Shown here: positions 43,938-53,639 of the stretch, one piece after another
Numbering within the stretch: the stretch's first letter is position 1
Layout: each line of letters starts with the position of its first letter
NCBI GenBank assembly: GCA_964023275.1
Contig: OZ029917.1
Coordinates: 31,076,005 to 31,140,004 of the forward strand
DNA length: 64,000 bases
DNA from: Norana najaformis
Taxonomy: Eukaryota > Annelida > Clitellata > Crassiclitellata > Hormogastridae
Direction of reading: 5' to 3'
The notes under the pieces: generated by a model
What the model saw: the letters and a program-made list of their open reading frames with translations, nothing else
Told to the model about the DNA's origin: nothing
The model's database searches: none
Program-made: the position numbers and the translations under genes

Positions 43938-44089
43938 TGCTGTTGGCCGTGGCATAATTTACCGGTGAATACGATGATGAGTCCTTGCCAGCTGACAGGC
44001 AGAAAGAGGCTGATGCCGAGGAGGATGAAGATGGTTATGTGCCAGCGTCTGTATCCACCGACGACGTCCAGGGCTCTATCGATATCCAT
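30076..44089 (-). CDS. SLC22-family organic ion transporter, 10 exons, 615 aa
   Basis: A twelve-helix major-facilitator transporter of the plasma membrane that moves organic cations, anions or carnitine; substrate cannot be told from sequence. Coding exons (minus strand, 5' to 3'): 44089-43963, 43325-43114, 41921-41691, 37779-37583, 37009-36635, 35522-35388, 34600-34515, 33423-33303, 31369-31297 and 30366-30076. All introns are GT-AG, phases match throughout and the total is 1848 nt. Signatures in order: start MDIDRALDVVGGYRRW; large loop with DHWCR, C.MY and CTNGWTYD; LIDRYGRK after TM2; DWRTLQIVISL; LPESPIWLVASGRFDEAEKL; YYGL; YTKELFPTNLR; LPETSGHPLP. Length is slightly above the usual 520-600 because of a long loop in exon 5 and an acidic tail. 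Introns are full of mobile DNA. Expression is not testable here. Confidence 0.92.
31297..31369 (-). CDS. SLC22 exon 9 (TM11)
   Basis: A 73-bp exon reading GTSSGVCQVLGRIGSIFAPF TAYA, equivalent to the R..G.G.....R.G...AP region of the family. Acceptor TTTCTGTTTCAG, donor GCT|GTATGA. Too short to stand out as an open frame, but required by phase and by family alignment. Confidence 0.85.
33000..33112 (+). mobile_element. LINE 3' tail scrap in SLC22 intron 8
   Basis: TTGAATTTCTCCTGAAGTGG then CGCTGTATAAATCTGCTATT resembles the GCGCT..A..AATC tail of the CR1/L2-type copies. There is no coding portion. Confidence 0.35.
33303..33423 (-). CDS. SLC22 exon 8 (TM10-TM11)
   Basis: Reads VMVSKFAISASFAVIILYTK then ELFPTNLR, the strongest SLC22 signature in the C-terminal half. 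Acceptor GATGTTTTAG, donor CTCAG|GTGGGC. Confidence 0.92.
34515..34600 (-). CDS. SLC22 exon 7 (TM8-TM9 loop)
   Basis: Completes the ERFGRR motif across the splice junction and reads LSTAVYHIVAGIPLTIVIFI. Acceptor ATAATTTCAG, donor ACAG|GTAAAG. Confidence 0.88.
35388..35522 (-). CDS. SLC22 exon 6 (TM7-TM8)
   Basis: Reads LANCLVYYGLILSIPSLAGN and then RFLNFLIMGLVELPAVFLAL, the YYGL and GN..LN..... E.P. pattern of SLC22 TM7-TM8. Acceptor TCTTGCAG, donor GAAAG|GTAAGA. Exactly 45 codons long. Confidence 0.9.
36635..37009 (-). CDS. SLC22 exon 5 (central loop)
   Basis: Reads ILPESPIWLVASGRFDEAEK (SLC22 signature) and then an unusually long, Ser/Pro-rich intracellular loop of about 80 residues before TM7. 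Acceptor CCTGTGTTAG, donor TTATG|GTCAGC. Confidence 0.92.
37583..37779 (-). CDS. SLC22 exon 4 (TM4-TM6)
   Basis: Reads ANLNSGLTECMELFDSKRRA, then DWRTLQIVISL, ending in TM6. Acceptor TTACAATTGCAG, donor TTCTG|GTACGC. The preceding intron holds the piggyBac element. Confidence 0.92.
37969..38324. promoter_or_regulatory. left palindrome set of piggyBac element
   Basis: Three 16-bp near-palindromes of the form GTCCAA-N4-TTGGAC lie at 37969-37984 (GTCCAAAAATTGGGAC), 38040-38055 (GTCCACGTAGTTGGAC) and 38309-38324 (GTCCAAAAGTTTGGAC). They may be transposase-binding subterminal repeats or operator-like sites. This is inference from repetition only. Confidence 0.6.
38431..38598 (+). repeat. 21-bp in-frame repeat, 8 copies
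   Basis: Eight 21-bp units of the type ACACCAGCTGCCTCGGTGTC plus one base. They would encode TPAASVS repeats ahead of the first ATG of the transposase. Copies differ by one to five bases. Confidence 0.9.
38442..40483 (+). pseudogene. piggyBac transposase, one frameshift
   Basis: The DDD transposase cuts and pastes at TTAA. An acidic N-terminal region (SSDDDDEDVD) is followed by the DDE_Tnp_1_7 domain. The first catalytic Asp is in DEQMIPFSAACPFRQY (codon 39420), the second in DRFFTG (39662) and the third in MGGVDLMDRM (40013). The C-terminal Cys-rich finger (CCRRPGCKGKS, then CKTCNIFLC) is intact. A frame change of one base just before the second Asp (about 39658-39661) splits the ORF, so the front frame ends at 39704 and the back frame runs to 40483. 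Otherwise open over about 680 codons, so inactivation is recent or is a sequencing error. No ATG occurs before 38655 in frame; 38442 is a TTG, so the true start is 38655 or lies in an upstream exon. Confidence 0.88.
40548..40636. promoter_or_regulatory. right palindrome set of piggyBac element
   Basis: Three matching 16-bp palindromes lie at 40548-40563 (GTCCAAAATATTGGAC), 40594-40609 (GTCAAATTACTTGGAC) and 40621-40636 (GTCCAATTTCTTGGAC), just downstream of the transposase stop. A half site (AGGACAT) follows near 40671. Confidence 0.6.
40770..40835 (-). mobile_element. retroelement 3' tail scrap
   Basis: TGTAATTGTAATCTGACATT, then TATAAAGCGCCACTT and CATCAGAGGCGTTCCCGA, resemble in minus orientation the tail cores at 8.0, 27.5 and 1.85 kb. 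About 600 bp beyond it (to 41400) show partly open frames on both strands that I cannot assign. Confidence 0.4.
41691..41921 (-). CDS. SLC22 exon 3 (TM2-TM4)
   Basis: Begins WDLVCQHNYLSEMSQTAFHL and carries the MFS loop motif YLIDRYGRK, ending RTILGMISV. Acceptor TGTAAAG, donor GTC|GTAAGC, phase 0 at both ends (77 codons). Confidence 0.92.
42140..42290 (-). mobile_element. LINE 3' tail in SLC22 intron 2
   Basis: The minus strand reads, in order, the end of the LINE ORF, GACCTACTGAATATTGACCT, GATTGCGGCTTGGCTTTGGT and GTGCATTTGACACCGGCGC, ending in TTACTAATTACGATTAG. It is the unexpanded counterpart of the copies at 1.8-2.2 kb and 50.9 kb. Confidence 0.65.
43114..43325 (-). CDS. SLC22 exon 2 (extracellular loop)
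   Basis: Encodes the large loop between TM1 and TM2: DHWCR, a Cys-Thr-Met-Tyr motif, CTNGWTYDNQGYYTIVEQ, with several N-glycosylation sequons (NTS, NSS, NIS). Acceptor TTTGAAG, donor CAA|GTACAT. The frame is not the one that is longest open here. Confidence 0.9.
43680..43890 (+). mobile_element. tRNA-derived SINE-like element in SLC22 intron 1
   Basis: GGCGCGTTAACCGATTGGTT, then AGAGCGCTTGGCTTGTAATG and GGGTTCGAGCC, form a tRNA-like head. The D-stem is GCGC/GCGC, an anticodon stem TTGGC/GCCGA can form, and the B box is GGTTCGAGCC. The T stem and acceptor are poor, so it is not scored as a functional tRNA. About 110 bp of body follow, then a TG-repeat tail at about 43878. Confidence 0.5.
43878..43936. 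repeat. (TG)n(AG)n microsatellite
   Basis: A TG dinucleotide run followed directly by an AG run, just downstream of exon 1 on the minus strand. Confidence 0.95.
43963..44089 (-). CDS. SLC22 exon 1 (start, TM1)
   Basis: ATG at 44089 opens the conserved SLC22 N-terminus (VGGYRRW), followed by TM1 (FILLGISLFLPVSWQGL). The donor is ACCG|GTAAAT, leaving phase 1. The GPs and start agree with family convention, so no upstream coding exon is needed. Confidence 0.9.
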
Positions 44090-44891
44090 CGCAATTAGTT
44101 GTCGCTGCTGCAGAATCAGGCGCCGTCGCTGCTTCTATTCAGCTGAAGGCTTTGATCCATGCAGAAATTCTCTACCTTCACATTTGTGGACAAGAATTTC
44201 AATGGATCGTGCTCATGCCTTTCACAGACTTTCTAAACTGTACACATGTTACAAGACTGCATGTAGCAGGCCAGTGTACTGTATTAACAGTTTTAGAAAC
44301 TTCATAAAGGGAGAGATTTCGTAGAACCTTTGGAGCAAAGCAACGTGTCCTTAGGATATCTGGCCATCTGGCCTACAACTGTGCAGACCTACAGATAATT
44401 TGGCCAAGATAAAATTCAAGCTTTAAAATTTAAGTATTTTAGCGCAGAAAATCTAACTGCACGTGGATTTTCTACTCCTATTACATTGGAAAGATCAAAT
44501 TGATCAGCAAATGGCGGCTAAGGTTTGCATTCAGCACACGGAAGAAAGCAGACATACAGTATGAAAGATAACGCCATTCGACCGTATTACTACAGAACGT
44601 TACTCCATCTCAACTCCAACTGGACCATTTCAGACATAACTGCAGCATGAAAAACGACAGGAAGATAAAATTCTTCACCGTAGTGCAGATTTGGAAAACA
44701 ATGAGAGTTTTAGGTCTTTGCATGATGTAGATTGTATTATGTCGGATAATTTAGCTTTATGTGTTTGTGTGATTAATTTGTACGGAACATTGGGAAACAG
44801 TTAGGCGAGGCAGATATCTAATAGAAATTATATGGTCAGTAACGTGCACGAAACGAAACGGATAGGACGTGATTGACAGGTGGAGAAAACG

Positions 44892-44914
44892 AGTGAGTGA
44901 ATGAGTGAGCGAGT

Positions 44915-44956
<42 letters not shown>
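44892..44956. repeat. (GAGT)n(GA)n microsatellite
   Basis: GAGT and GAGC tetranucleotides pass into a pure GA run of about 35 bp. Confidence 0.95.
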
Positions 44957-44957
<1 letters not shown>

Positions 44958-45502
44958 GGAACAGAGGGAAGCCGACAGGAGGGCGAAAGGGAGAAGTTGG
45001 ATGACTGACAGACGGTGGGGAAGTTAAGCAATGGAGCCAAGCAGAGAAGGGATTCGCTAAACGAAGTTCGAGGGCGTCAGGTCCCGGAGAGCAGAAATAA
45101 AATAATACTGAATCTCACAAACGGGCCCGCTAAGTTAAGCAGACCGATGCGAATCGATTACTCTGATGTTACTGATGTTGCTGTAAATACTTTGTATATT
45201 GTTAACATATACAGTATGTAAACAAAATAGTCGTTCATTGCATATCGTCACTATCGGACAATTCCATCCACGAACCTGCGTGCTGTGAAAGCCTAAATCC
45301 CACGACGATTAAGCTCCTTATCTTTTAGCACAGCTCTCCACTAAGATACTGAAAGGAGATTTGTGTTCGCCGGCGACCCTTTGGCGGCGCAGGACTCACA
45401 ACAAACAATCTTTCTTTCAGCACATTCACCATTGTTTTATGGAGGGTAACAGCTTACAAAGCCTGGGCCCTGCTGCATAGTTCTCTGGGCTGTGCTTCTT
45501 AA

Positions 45503-45505
<3 letters not shown>

Positions 45506-45573
<68 letters not shown>
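45506..45573. repeat. (AT)n microsatellite
   Basis: About 33 AT dinucleotides, able to form a cruciform. Confidence 0.95.
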
Positions 45574-45577
<4 letters not shown>

Positions 45578-46385
45578 CATATGGAGTCTGTATTGATCGT
45601 GTCGACTCCTTTTGATCCCATCTGGCTAACTCCATCCTAACTCTGACCTGTTAGGTGTTTCTATCTCTGTCTAATGTCTATATGTTTATCTTTCATCAGA
45701 TGATGTTATGGGTTTAGACTTCCGTAGTTTTCCCCTTGAAACAAAGACCTGTAATATCTTGCTCTATTGTGACTCAGATCATCTCGCTGACGTCGCAAAA
45801 GGGCAGCAGGTCTAAACCCTGAATTATCAGATGAGCTGGTTTCTGAAAAAGACAGTGGATGACTAACTGACCTCTTATTGCCTTATGATTCCCGGCCGTC
45901 CTGTCGTCCGTACACATTTTGACTGTGACTTGTTTGTGTACGCTTCTTTTGACTCTATCCTAAGTTTTCCGGACACCTTGTCACTCGTATGATTACATTT
46001 TGTAACTCATATAAACCCGGGCTTTAACGCTTTATATGCTATGTACAACACAGCATAAGATGCACTGCGTCTAGTCATACGATACCAAGTTTCCTCGGAT
46101 CGTGTACATGCGAACTGCCCGCTTTGCCAATTCATATTAAAAGCTCAGCAATGGAAGACAAGTTTGCTCTATGATGTTTGCTCTATGTGCCCTAATGGTG
46201 AGCTGCTTGGCTGCCCTTAACTTGCCTTTCATGCCACTTAGCGTCTACTGCATGAGTGCATCATCTCTTCCTTCGATGTCTCTAGCGTTGGATGCCCTAC
46301 ACACTAGAATCGAGTTATTTTCAGGGCATCCTAAGCTTAGACAATAAGTCCAATGCCAGTGCTATTTGCTACTTTAAGAGCCTAT

Positions 46386-47400
46386 TCGTAATCGTAAACT
46401 CGAGATTTCTACAGCAGCCAGCAAAAGGAAAGTCGCGAGAACCAGCTCATTCACAGGCGCTCAGTTTAAACTAAATCGACAGGCAAGTAAGGTCAGATTT
46501 GGTCCCAGGTCAAGGTAGATGGGTCAGACAGGCAGATGGTCAGACGGTTGCGATAAATTGTGTTTGGAATTGGAGAGATAAGGGGAAGAAGAGAAGTCAG
46601 GATAGGATTTGTAGAAGAGTAGTGTTTTCAGTTTTAATTGAAAAACCTGTGCAGAGATTGAAAATGGTGGTGTTGGTGAATTCATATGGTTGAGTTAGAT
46701 AATTGTCGTAGTTCTGGCGGGAGTTTATTCCAGAGGGGTGGAGCACCTATGACTATGGAGCAATTTTCAAATTTTAAGGATGAGGTGACGAAAGCGTGGA
46801 GAAATGTTAGGGCAGAAGAGGAGCGGGTTGAACGGAGTGGTGGGATTGTAAATAACTGGCTAAGATAGGAGGGTTGGGAGGATTGAAGTGTGTTGTAGGG
46901 AAGTTACAGGACTTTGTACTCTAGTCGTTCTGGAATTTAAGCAAGTGAAGTGATTTGAGAACAGCAGTAATGTGATGGTGTTGAGAGTTTTGTGAAAGCA
47001 CGAGTGAGAGAACTAGAATAGCTTGAAAGCGGTTTATTTGGATGGGGTCTATATTTAAGAAAAGCGAATTGCAGTAGTCTAGTATAGACTATGGAGCTGA
47101 GGATGACAGATGCGGTTTTGAAGGCAAGCATAAAGCGCATTCCCCGAAGGTCACGGAATATGCATGAAGCAAGAGCGGGAGAGATGGATGATACGATCAG
47201 AGTAACTGAAGTTTTGGTCGAAAGATCTCGCTCAAGCTGCGGACAGGAGAATTAGTAGTAAAGGTGTAAATTGAGGCAGTGTCTAAACTGAGGGAGATGT
47301 GGTCAAAAATTTTTCTGAGCTGGTCGGGAAGATCTATAAGTATGAATTCGGTGTTAGATGGGTTCTGTTCTATTGGACTGAAGGGACGGCTAGAAGAGAA
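46386..47400 (-). mobile_element. CR1/L2-type LINE 3' end
   Basis: On the minus strand, LAFKTASVILSSIVYTRLLQ-like text and SYSSSLTRAFTKLSTPSHYC near 47140-46950 are followed by an AAPPLWN-type region near 46740. The tail GAGCGCCTGTGAATGAGCTG, then CTGTAGAAATCTCGAGTTTA and CGATTACGAA, matches the tail of the 15.99-16.66 kb copy. 5'-truncated and frameshifted. Confidence 0.75.
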
Positions 47401-50117
47401 ATAACGACTTAATTATCTTAAATGGAATTACTAAAATGATTGATTAAACTAAACAAACTACTATAACGAGACAGGTAACTTGAAATGTCAAGGTATCATA
47501 TAATGCCTATAAAATTACATAATTATACATGAGACCTTTACATAGACTTGTGATCTGTCCACTACAAAAAGAGATCAGCTGCGAATATTTATATGAAAGA
47601 AAGAACATTTGCAATGAAGCTTCCAGAGTTTCCGAGGGTTAGTGTATACTGCTATGAGCGCCGTAAAAAGGCATAGCAAAATCAAGCGCTGAGATTAGCT
47701 TTTATCACCGATGGAGAAGGATATGGATACTGACTCTATCTCCAAACTTATCCTTTTTCTCTACGACACAGCGCAAAGGGAGATAATATAAGTAGTAGGC
47801 TACACAAGTGTCACGTCAATTAACCTTTACACAATTTAAGAAAAGTACATATTGCACTCGCGTAGACTGTAACATTAAATGGAATCAGACTGACCTTCTG
47901 ACATCACGAGGCTGACTTGGGACGGACGTCAGTTCGTTATGTGACTAGTGAACTTCTGGTGGTCGATACATAGCATGCTTAACTGGATCTACCGCTAAAG
48001 TACTGCCTTCTAATTTACGATTATGCAATATATAATAATCAAAGACAGGCTTACATGCACGCACGCAGTTGTTCGCGTCGTTACATAGGCTTTGATAGGT
48101 CCATAATGATGTCCATTGCAGCAAACAGTTTTACAGTTTTATATAGCTATATGCGAGACCTTGATATCTATATATCTTCTTCTATATAGGCCTATAAATA
48201 TAAATACGTCTATTGCCGCATACAGTTTTATATCTCTGTATGTGAGACCTTGTATAATATATTTTTTCTTCTATACAGGCCTATATATATTGCCGCATAC
48301 AGTTTCATCTGACTGTACGCGAATGTGAGGCTAATGAATATAGCGCGCTATCGCGGCGCCGAGTAGGTCTGAACTTAGCCCTGAAGTACTGAGGATCAGA
48401 GTTAATGTTTGCTTGTTAATCTTAGCGGCACAAAGTGCAGCAAGACGCAGTTCTGAGTGACTAGTGAAGACATAATAAATTCTCACAGAATATGCATGAG
48501 CCGGGGCTTTGTAGTGGTGATCTACGTTTAAGAGCAGCCATTTGGGACCGTTGCACAATGTCTATCGATGTATGTTGAAATACATAATACATGGAAGAGA
48601 CGCGTAAATCCTCACGGCGTGCGAATGGAGAAGGAGGAGCAGTAGGAGGAGGAGGAGGATGATCTGCTCCGTTCATCCATCCTCTGGATGTTCAAAAAGT
48701 TCGGCTGATTATCGTGGTTTCCGTGGCCTTAATGAAGTGACAGATGATCCATAGATCAGGAAATGCGAAGACGTACGAAGATAGGCACCAACTCCATTAG
48801 ACATTTAAACTTCTTTCCCATTTCCAGATTCCTTCTTTCGCTTTTCTTTTCCTTCTCTCCTTATTACGCACGCATCCTAAACACGTCTGTACATATATAA
48901 CATTAGAAGTACTATAGTGTTGTACTCAAAGTGTATATATACATAGAGAGTTGGATTTGATGGGGGTTGGGGTTTGGGGTGGTTCTATTCCACCTCAGGC
49001 CGACAGTTAACTGTGATGTAAATAATGGCCCTTGGGTCGGTTTTAACATCTTCCCGGTAAGCCTTCGGCGAAGTGCAGTCCCATTAACTATACTCACGTC
49101 CACATTCTAGATTGAATAATGCATCGCCTAGCTCAAACGAAGTTTCACGTGTCTTACTGGAGACAATCAAAGACTTTTCTCAGTTTTTGTTTTGTTTTGT
49201 TAAGCTCAGTTTGAGCAGCTTGCAGTTTATGCTGCAGTCAGTCTGCAGTCCTCTCTGTTCACAAACTCTCCATTGCTTCGTCTGCGGACAAGAGTTGTCT
49301 GCAGGCCTGAATTTGTCGAGTGTCTTCGGAATGTTCAACTTTTCAGTCAAAAGTCGAGATTCCAGTCTAAATGAAAAAGATCAGGCCTGGGTGTCGGCTT
49401 AACCTTCTGGCAACTCCCTATAGTTCACCCAAAAGTTGGCTTTAAAAGTCAGATTTCAATAATTTTTAAAAATAATTTTTAAATGCTAATCTCTAATAGG
49501 CCTAACCTCTATTTCCATAACACAATTTACACTTTAAAAGTTGAATTGACAGTAGATATGTCACCCAACTGAGGCAGGGACTGTGCCGACAGTCAAAGAA
49601 ACTAGTCTTGATAAAAAGTTTGGCCGGAGATGTCGGAAACCTCCATTCGCTTTTGCATAATTACCCTCTAAAATTCAGACATCTAATAGAAATTAGATGG
49701 TCTCCGACCTTCCGAAATGAGGATGGACATATACGGATACGGAATAGAAATTTAGGAAGGACTTTGTCTAAAATCGTTGGTAGGATGGGCTGCGTCCTCG
49801 TAGTTTGGAGCAATTGGATGATCCTATCTTGTTCTGCTGTCAACTATGTTTCCCTTCAACTTGTACACAGCTTAAGGTGTCAGTATATAAGGCACGGATG
49901 AGTTCGATAATCTTATTGAGAAGAACTGTTACGAAGGCATCCAATTCCACTGCAACCCAAAACAAAATAAAACCAACACATAGTGATTTTTTCTTAATAG
50001 GTTTATTTTAACTTTATGACTTTAATGGCAACTTTCCGCTTACATTTATTTAGTAGCCTATAATGTCATTCGCCTTCAGCGCCACTGTCTGACCACGTAC
50101 AGCAGGGCGAACATGTT
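47400..50117. other. gene-free stretch
   Basis: No gene recognised. Frames at 49112-49402 and 49608-49901 have no motif. GCAAAGGGAGATAATA at 47770 resembles the SINE motif at 14.0 kb. A diverged tandem repeat is listed separately. Confidence 0.4.
48112..48330. repeat. diverged tandem repeat, about 2.5 copies
   Basis: TTGCAGCAAACAGTTTTACA, TTGCCGCATACAGTTTTATA and TTGCCGCATACAGTTTCATC begin successive copies. Each full copy contains GAGACCTTG and a CTTCTATAYAGGCCTATA motif. Copy lengths are about 95 and 78 bp. Confidence 0.75.
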
Positions 50118-50265
50118 TAAGCCACTGTCATTATGTAGATAATTGCAAAATGTCTAAGCCAATGTCATTATGTAGATAATTGCAAAATGTCTAAGCCATT
50201 GTCATTATGTAGATAATTGCAAAATGTCTAAGCCAATGTCATTATGTAGATAATTGCAAAATGGA
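50118..50265. repeat. 37-bp tandem repeat, 4 copies
   Basis: Four near-identical units with core TAAGCCAATGTCATTATGTA and GATAATTGCAAAATGTC. They differ at one or two positions. Confidence 0.9.
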
Positions 50266-50871
50266 AGCTTTCATTTCAAAATATGCTAAAATGTAAAGAA
50301 TTTCAAGTCAGTTAATAAATTCCATTTCACAAATTTCACCATAAACGCGTCGTTATTAGGCCTATAATTACAGGTTAATTATATTTCCACACGAAAGAAA
50401 CCCCTTTCTTGTTTCATCGATTTGTATTTAGTCTACAGGCAATCTACAGACCAGAACGGCAATTTGCCATGGCAAAATTCTTTTTACCTGGAATGTGGAT
50501 AAAAACTGGTAATAAACTGCAAAAAACTGGGGCAAATGCTAACAGACTGCAATTGTTGGAACCATAACAGGCACATGTGTCTATTTTAATACTAAAAATA
50601 TCCCAACTTTATTTTGACCTAATAATTAATGGATGTGATTGTTTTTAATTGAGTTATTGTTTGTTTTTTTGACTGAATTAGAGAAGTCTGAATTTGTTGT
50701 CATACTCAACTGTTTCAAAGTGCTTCTTTATCAGGCCTATTCTCTTGAACAGGTTTCGTTAAAATTTCCTTGAATTAAGTTGAAAACACAATAAACGCGT
50801 CACCATTGCATTTCTCAATTGTACTTAACTTGTCTGGTTTTATTTGGTCTTTACGTTGTACTGTTCTCAGT

Positions 50872-53185
50872 TCCTGACAACATGCTGTACCACCACAGCA
50901 ATACCTAGAATCCTGACTATGACCTTTTGAATATAAAGCTGATTGCCGCTTGGCTTTAAGTCCTGACAACATGCTGTACCACCACAGCAATACCTAGAAT
51001 CCTGACTATGACCTTTTGAATATAAAGCTGATTGCCGCTTGGCTTTAAGTCCTGACAACATGCTGTACCACCACAGCAATACCTAGAATCCTGACTATGA
51101 CCTTTTGAATATAAAGCTGATTGCCGCTTGGCTTTAAGTCCTGACAACATGCTGTACCACCACAGCAATACCTAGAATCCTGACTATGACCTTTTGAATA
51201 TAAAGCTGATTGCCGCTTGGCTTTAAGTCCTGACAACATGCTGTACCACCACAGCAATACCTAGAATCCTGACTATGACCTTTTGAATATAAAGCTGATT
51301 GCCGCTTGGCTTTAAGTCCTGACAACATGCTGTACCACCACAGCAATACCTAGAATCCTGACTATGACCTTTTGAATATAAAGCTGATTGCCGCTTGGCT
51401 TTAAGTCCTGACAACATGCTGTACCACCACAGCAATACCTAGAATCCTGACTATGACCTTTTGAATATAAAGCTGATTGCCGCTTGGCTTTAAGTCCTGA
51501 CAACATGCTGTACCACCACAGCAATACCTAGAATCCTGACTATGACCTTTTGAATATAAAGCTGATTGCCGCTTGGCTTTAAGTCCTGACAACATGCTGT
51601 ACCACCACAGCAATACCTAGAATCCTGACTATGACCTTTTGAATATAAAGCTGATTGCCGCTTGGCTTTAAGTCCTGACAACATGCTGTACCACCACAGC
51701 AATACCTAGAATCCTGACTATGACCTTTTGAATATAAAGCTGATTGCCGCTTGGCTTTAAGTCCTGACAACATGCTGTACCACCACAGCAATACCTAGAA
51801 TCCTGACTATGACCTTTTGAATATAAAGCTGATTGCCGCTTGGCTTTAAGTCCTGACAACATGCTGTACCACCACAGCAATACCTAGAATCCTGACTATG
51901 ACCTTTTGAATATAAAGCTGATTGCCGCTTGGCTTTAAGTCCTGACAACATGCTGTACCACCACAGCAATACCTAGAATCCTGACTATGACCTTTTGAAT
52001 ATAAAGCTGATTGCCGCTTGGCTTTAAGTCCTGACAACATGCTGTACCACCACAGCAATACCTAGAATCCTGACTATGACCTTTTGAATATAAAGCTGAT
52101 TGCCGCTTGGCTTTAAGTCCTGACAACATGCTGTACCACCACAGCAATACCTAGAATCCTGACTATGACCTTTTGAATATAAAGCTGATTGCCGCTTGGC
52201 TTTAAGTCCTGACAACATGCTGTACCACCACAGCAATACCTAGAATCCTGACTATGACCTTTTGAATATAAAGCTGATTGCCGCTTGGCTTTAAGTCCTG
52301 ACAACATGCTGTACCACCACAGCAATACCTAGAATCCTGACTATGACCTTTTAAATATAAAGCTGATTGCCGCTTGGCTTTAAGTCCTGACAACATGCTG
52401 TACCACCACAGCAATACCTAGAATCCTGACTATGACCTTTTGAATATAAAGCTGATTGCCGCTTGGCTTTAAGTCCTGACAACATGCTGTACCACCACAG
52501 CAATACCTAGAATCCTGACTATGACCTTTTGAATATAAAGCTGATTGCCGCTTGGCTTTAAGTCCTGACAACATGCTGTACCACCACAGCAATACCTAGA
52601 ATCCTGACTATGACCTTTTGAATATAAAGCTGATTGCCGCTTGGCTTTAAGTCCTGACAACATGCTGTACCACCACAGCAATACCTAGAATCCTGACTAT
52701 GACCTTTTGAATATAAAGCTGATTGCCGCTTGGCTTTAAGTCCTGACAACATGCTGTACCACCACAGCAATACCTAGAATCCTGACTATGACCTTTTGAA
52801 TATAAAGCTGATTGCCGCTTGGCTTTAAGTCCTGACAACATGCTGTACCACCACAGCAATACCTAGAATCCTGACTATGACCTTTTGAATATAAAGCTGA
52901 TTGCCGCTTGGCTTTAAGTCCTGACAACATGCTGTACCACCACAGCAATACCTAGAATCCTGACTATGACCTTTTGAATATAAAGCTGATTGCCGCTTGG
53001 CTTTAAGTCCTGACAACATGCTGTACCACCACAGCAATACCTAGAATCCTGACTATGACCTTTTGAATATAAAGCTGATTGCCGCTTGGCTTTAAGTCCT
53101 GACAACATGCTGTACCACCACAGCAATACCTAGAATCCTGACTATGACCTTTTGAATATAAAGCTGATTGCCGCTTGGCTTTAAG
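50872..53185. repeat. 89-bp satellite, exactly 26 copies
   Basis: The 2314-bp block divides exactly into 26 units of 89 bp. I noticed one substitution only (a TTTTAAATA for TTTTGAATA unit near 52353). The unit begins TCCTGACAACATGCTGTACC and ends GCCGCTTGGCTTTAAG. Its GACC..TTGAATATAAAGCTGATTGCCGCTTGGC part aligns with the LINE tail at 9262-9300 (GACCTTCTGGATATTGACCT then GACTGCGGCTTGGCTTTGG). The first half aligns more loosely with the end of the LINE ORF (GCTTATCCACCATAGG). The 70-aa frames on minus arise because 89 is not a multiple of three and each unit carries a stop. Confidence 0.95.
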
Positions 53186-53225
53186 ACGCCAAGGGTTGAT
53201 GCCTTGTGCATTACATACAGGATCG
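53186..53225 (+). mobile_element. remaining LINE tail flanking the satellite
   Basis: Directly after the last unit comes ACGCCAAGGGTTGATGCCTT GTGCATTACATAC. It continues the same LINE tail (GCGCCATCGGTTGATAGCTT, then GTGCATTAGACAC at 9300-9335). The satellite is therefore in place within a LINE 3' end. Confidence 0.6.
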
Positions 53226-53639
53226 ATAGAAGGTACTAACTGAGAATAGTAACTATACAACCCTAAACAGGAAGTGGATTATTCGAACTGTGCATTGAGA
53301 GGACTGAGGTGACTCCATGTACGCGTCACTCATTATTAGTAGCCTACTCATTCATTGGATTCATTACGAAATTACACATTACTAATAAAAGTACTATCAG
53401 TTAATAATAATCTCGTTGCTGCTTATCATGTTATGACTGTCATCAACTTGTCAAGATGTAATTCAAAAGTCTGTCACTTTTACACATTCATCGTTACGTA
53501 TGGATTCTGGATAAGTTCATTCAATCTATCTCATTCCCATGGCAGTACTGCTTTTGAATTCGGTCATACTTTCTGTTGCTATGCAATACGACTAACATTA
53601 TTTTCCGTCCTAGGTTGAATGTAAATCCATGTAAAATAT

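Larger units (their letters stand above)
44100..46385. other. gene-free stretch upstream of SLC22
   Basis: Contains a GAGT/GA repeat (44892-44956) and an AT dinucleotide repeat (45506-45573). No exon or element is recognised. The SLC22 promoter and 5' untranslated region should be in the low-coordinate part, but no core-promoter motif can be assigned. Confidence 0.45.

Noticed and set aside
50118-53185. CRISPR array
   Set aside because: Both arrays are head-to-tail repeats without spacers.
50775-53260. Two dozen identical 70-codon minus-strand frames
   Set aside because: They are generated by the 89-bp satellite. The unit length is not a multiple of three and each unit supplies its own start and stop.
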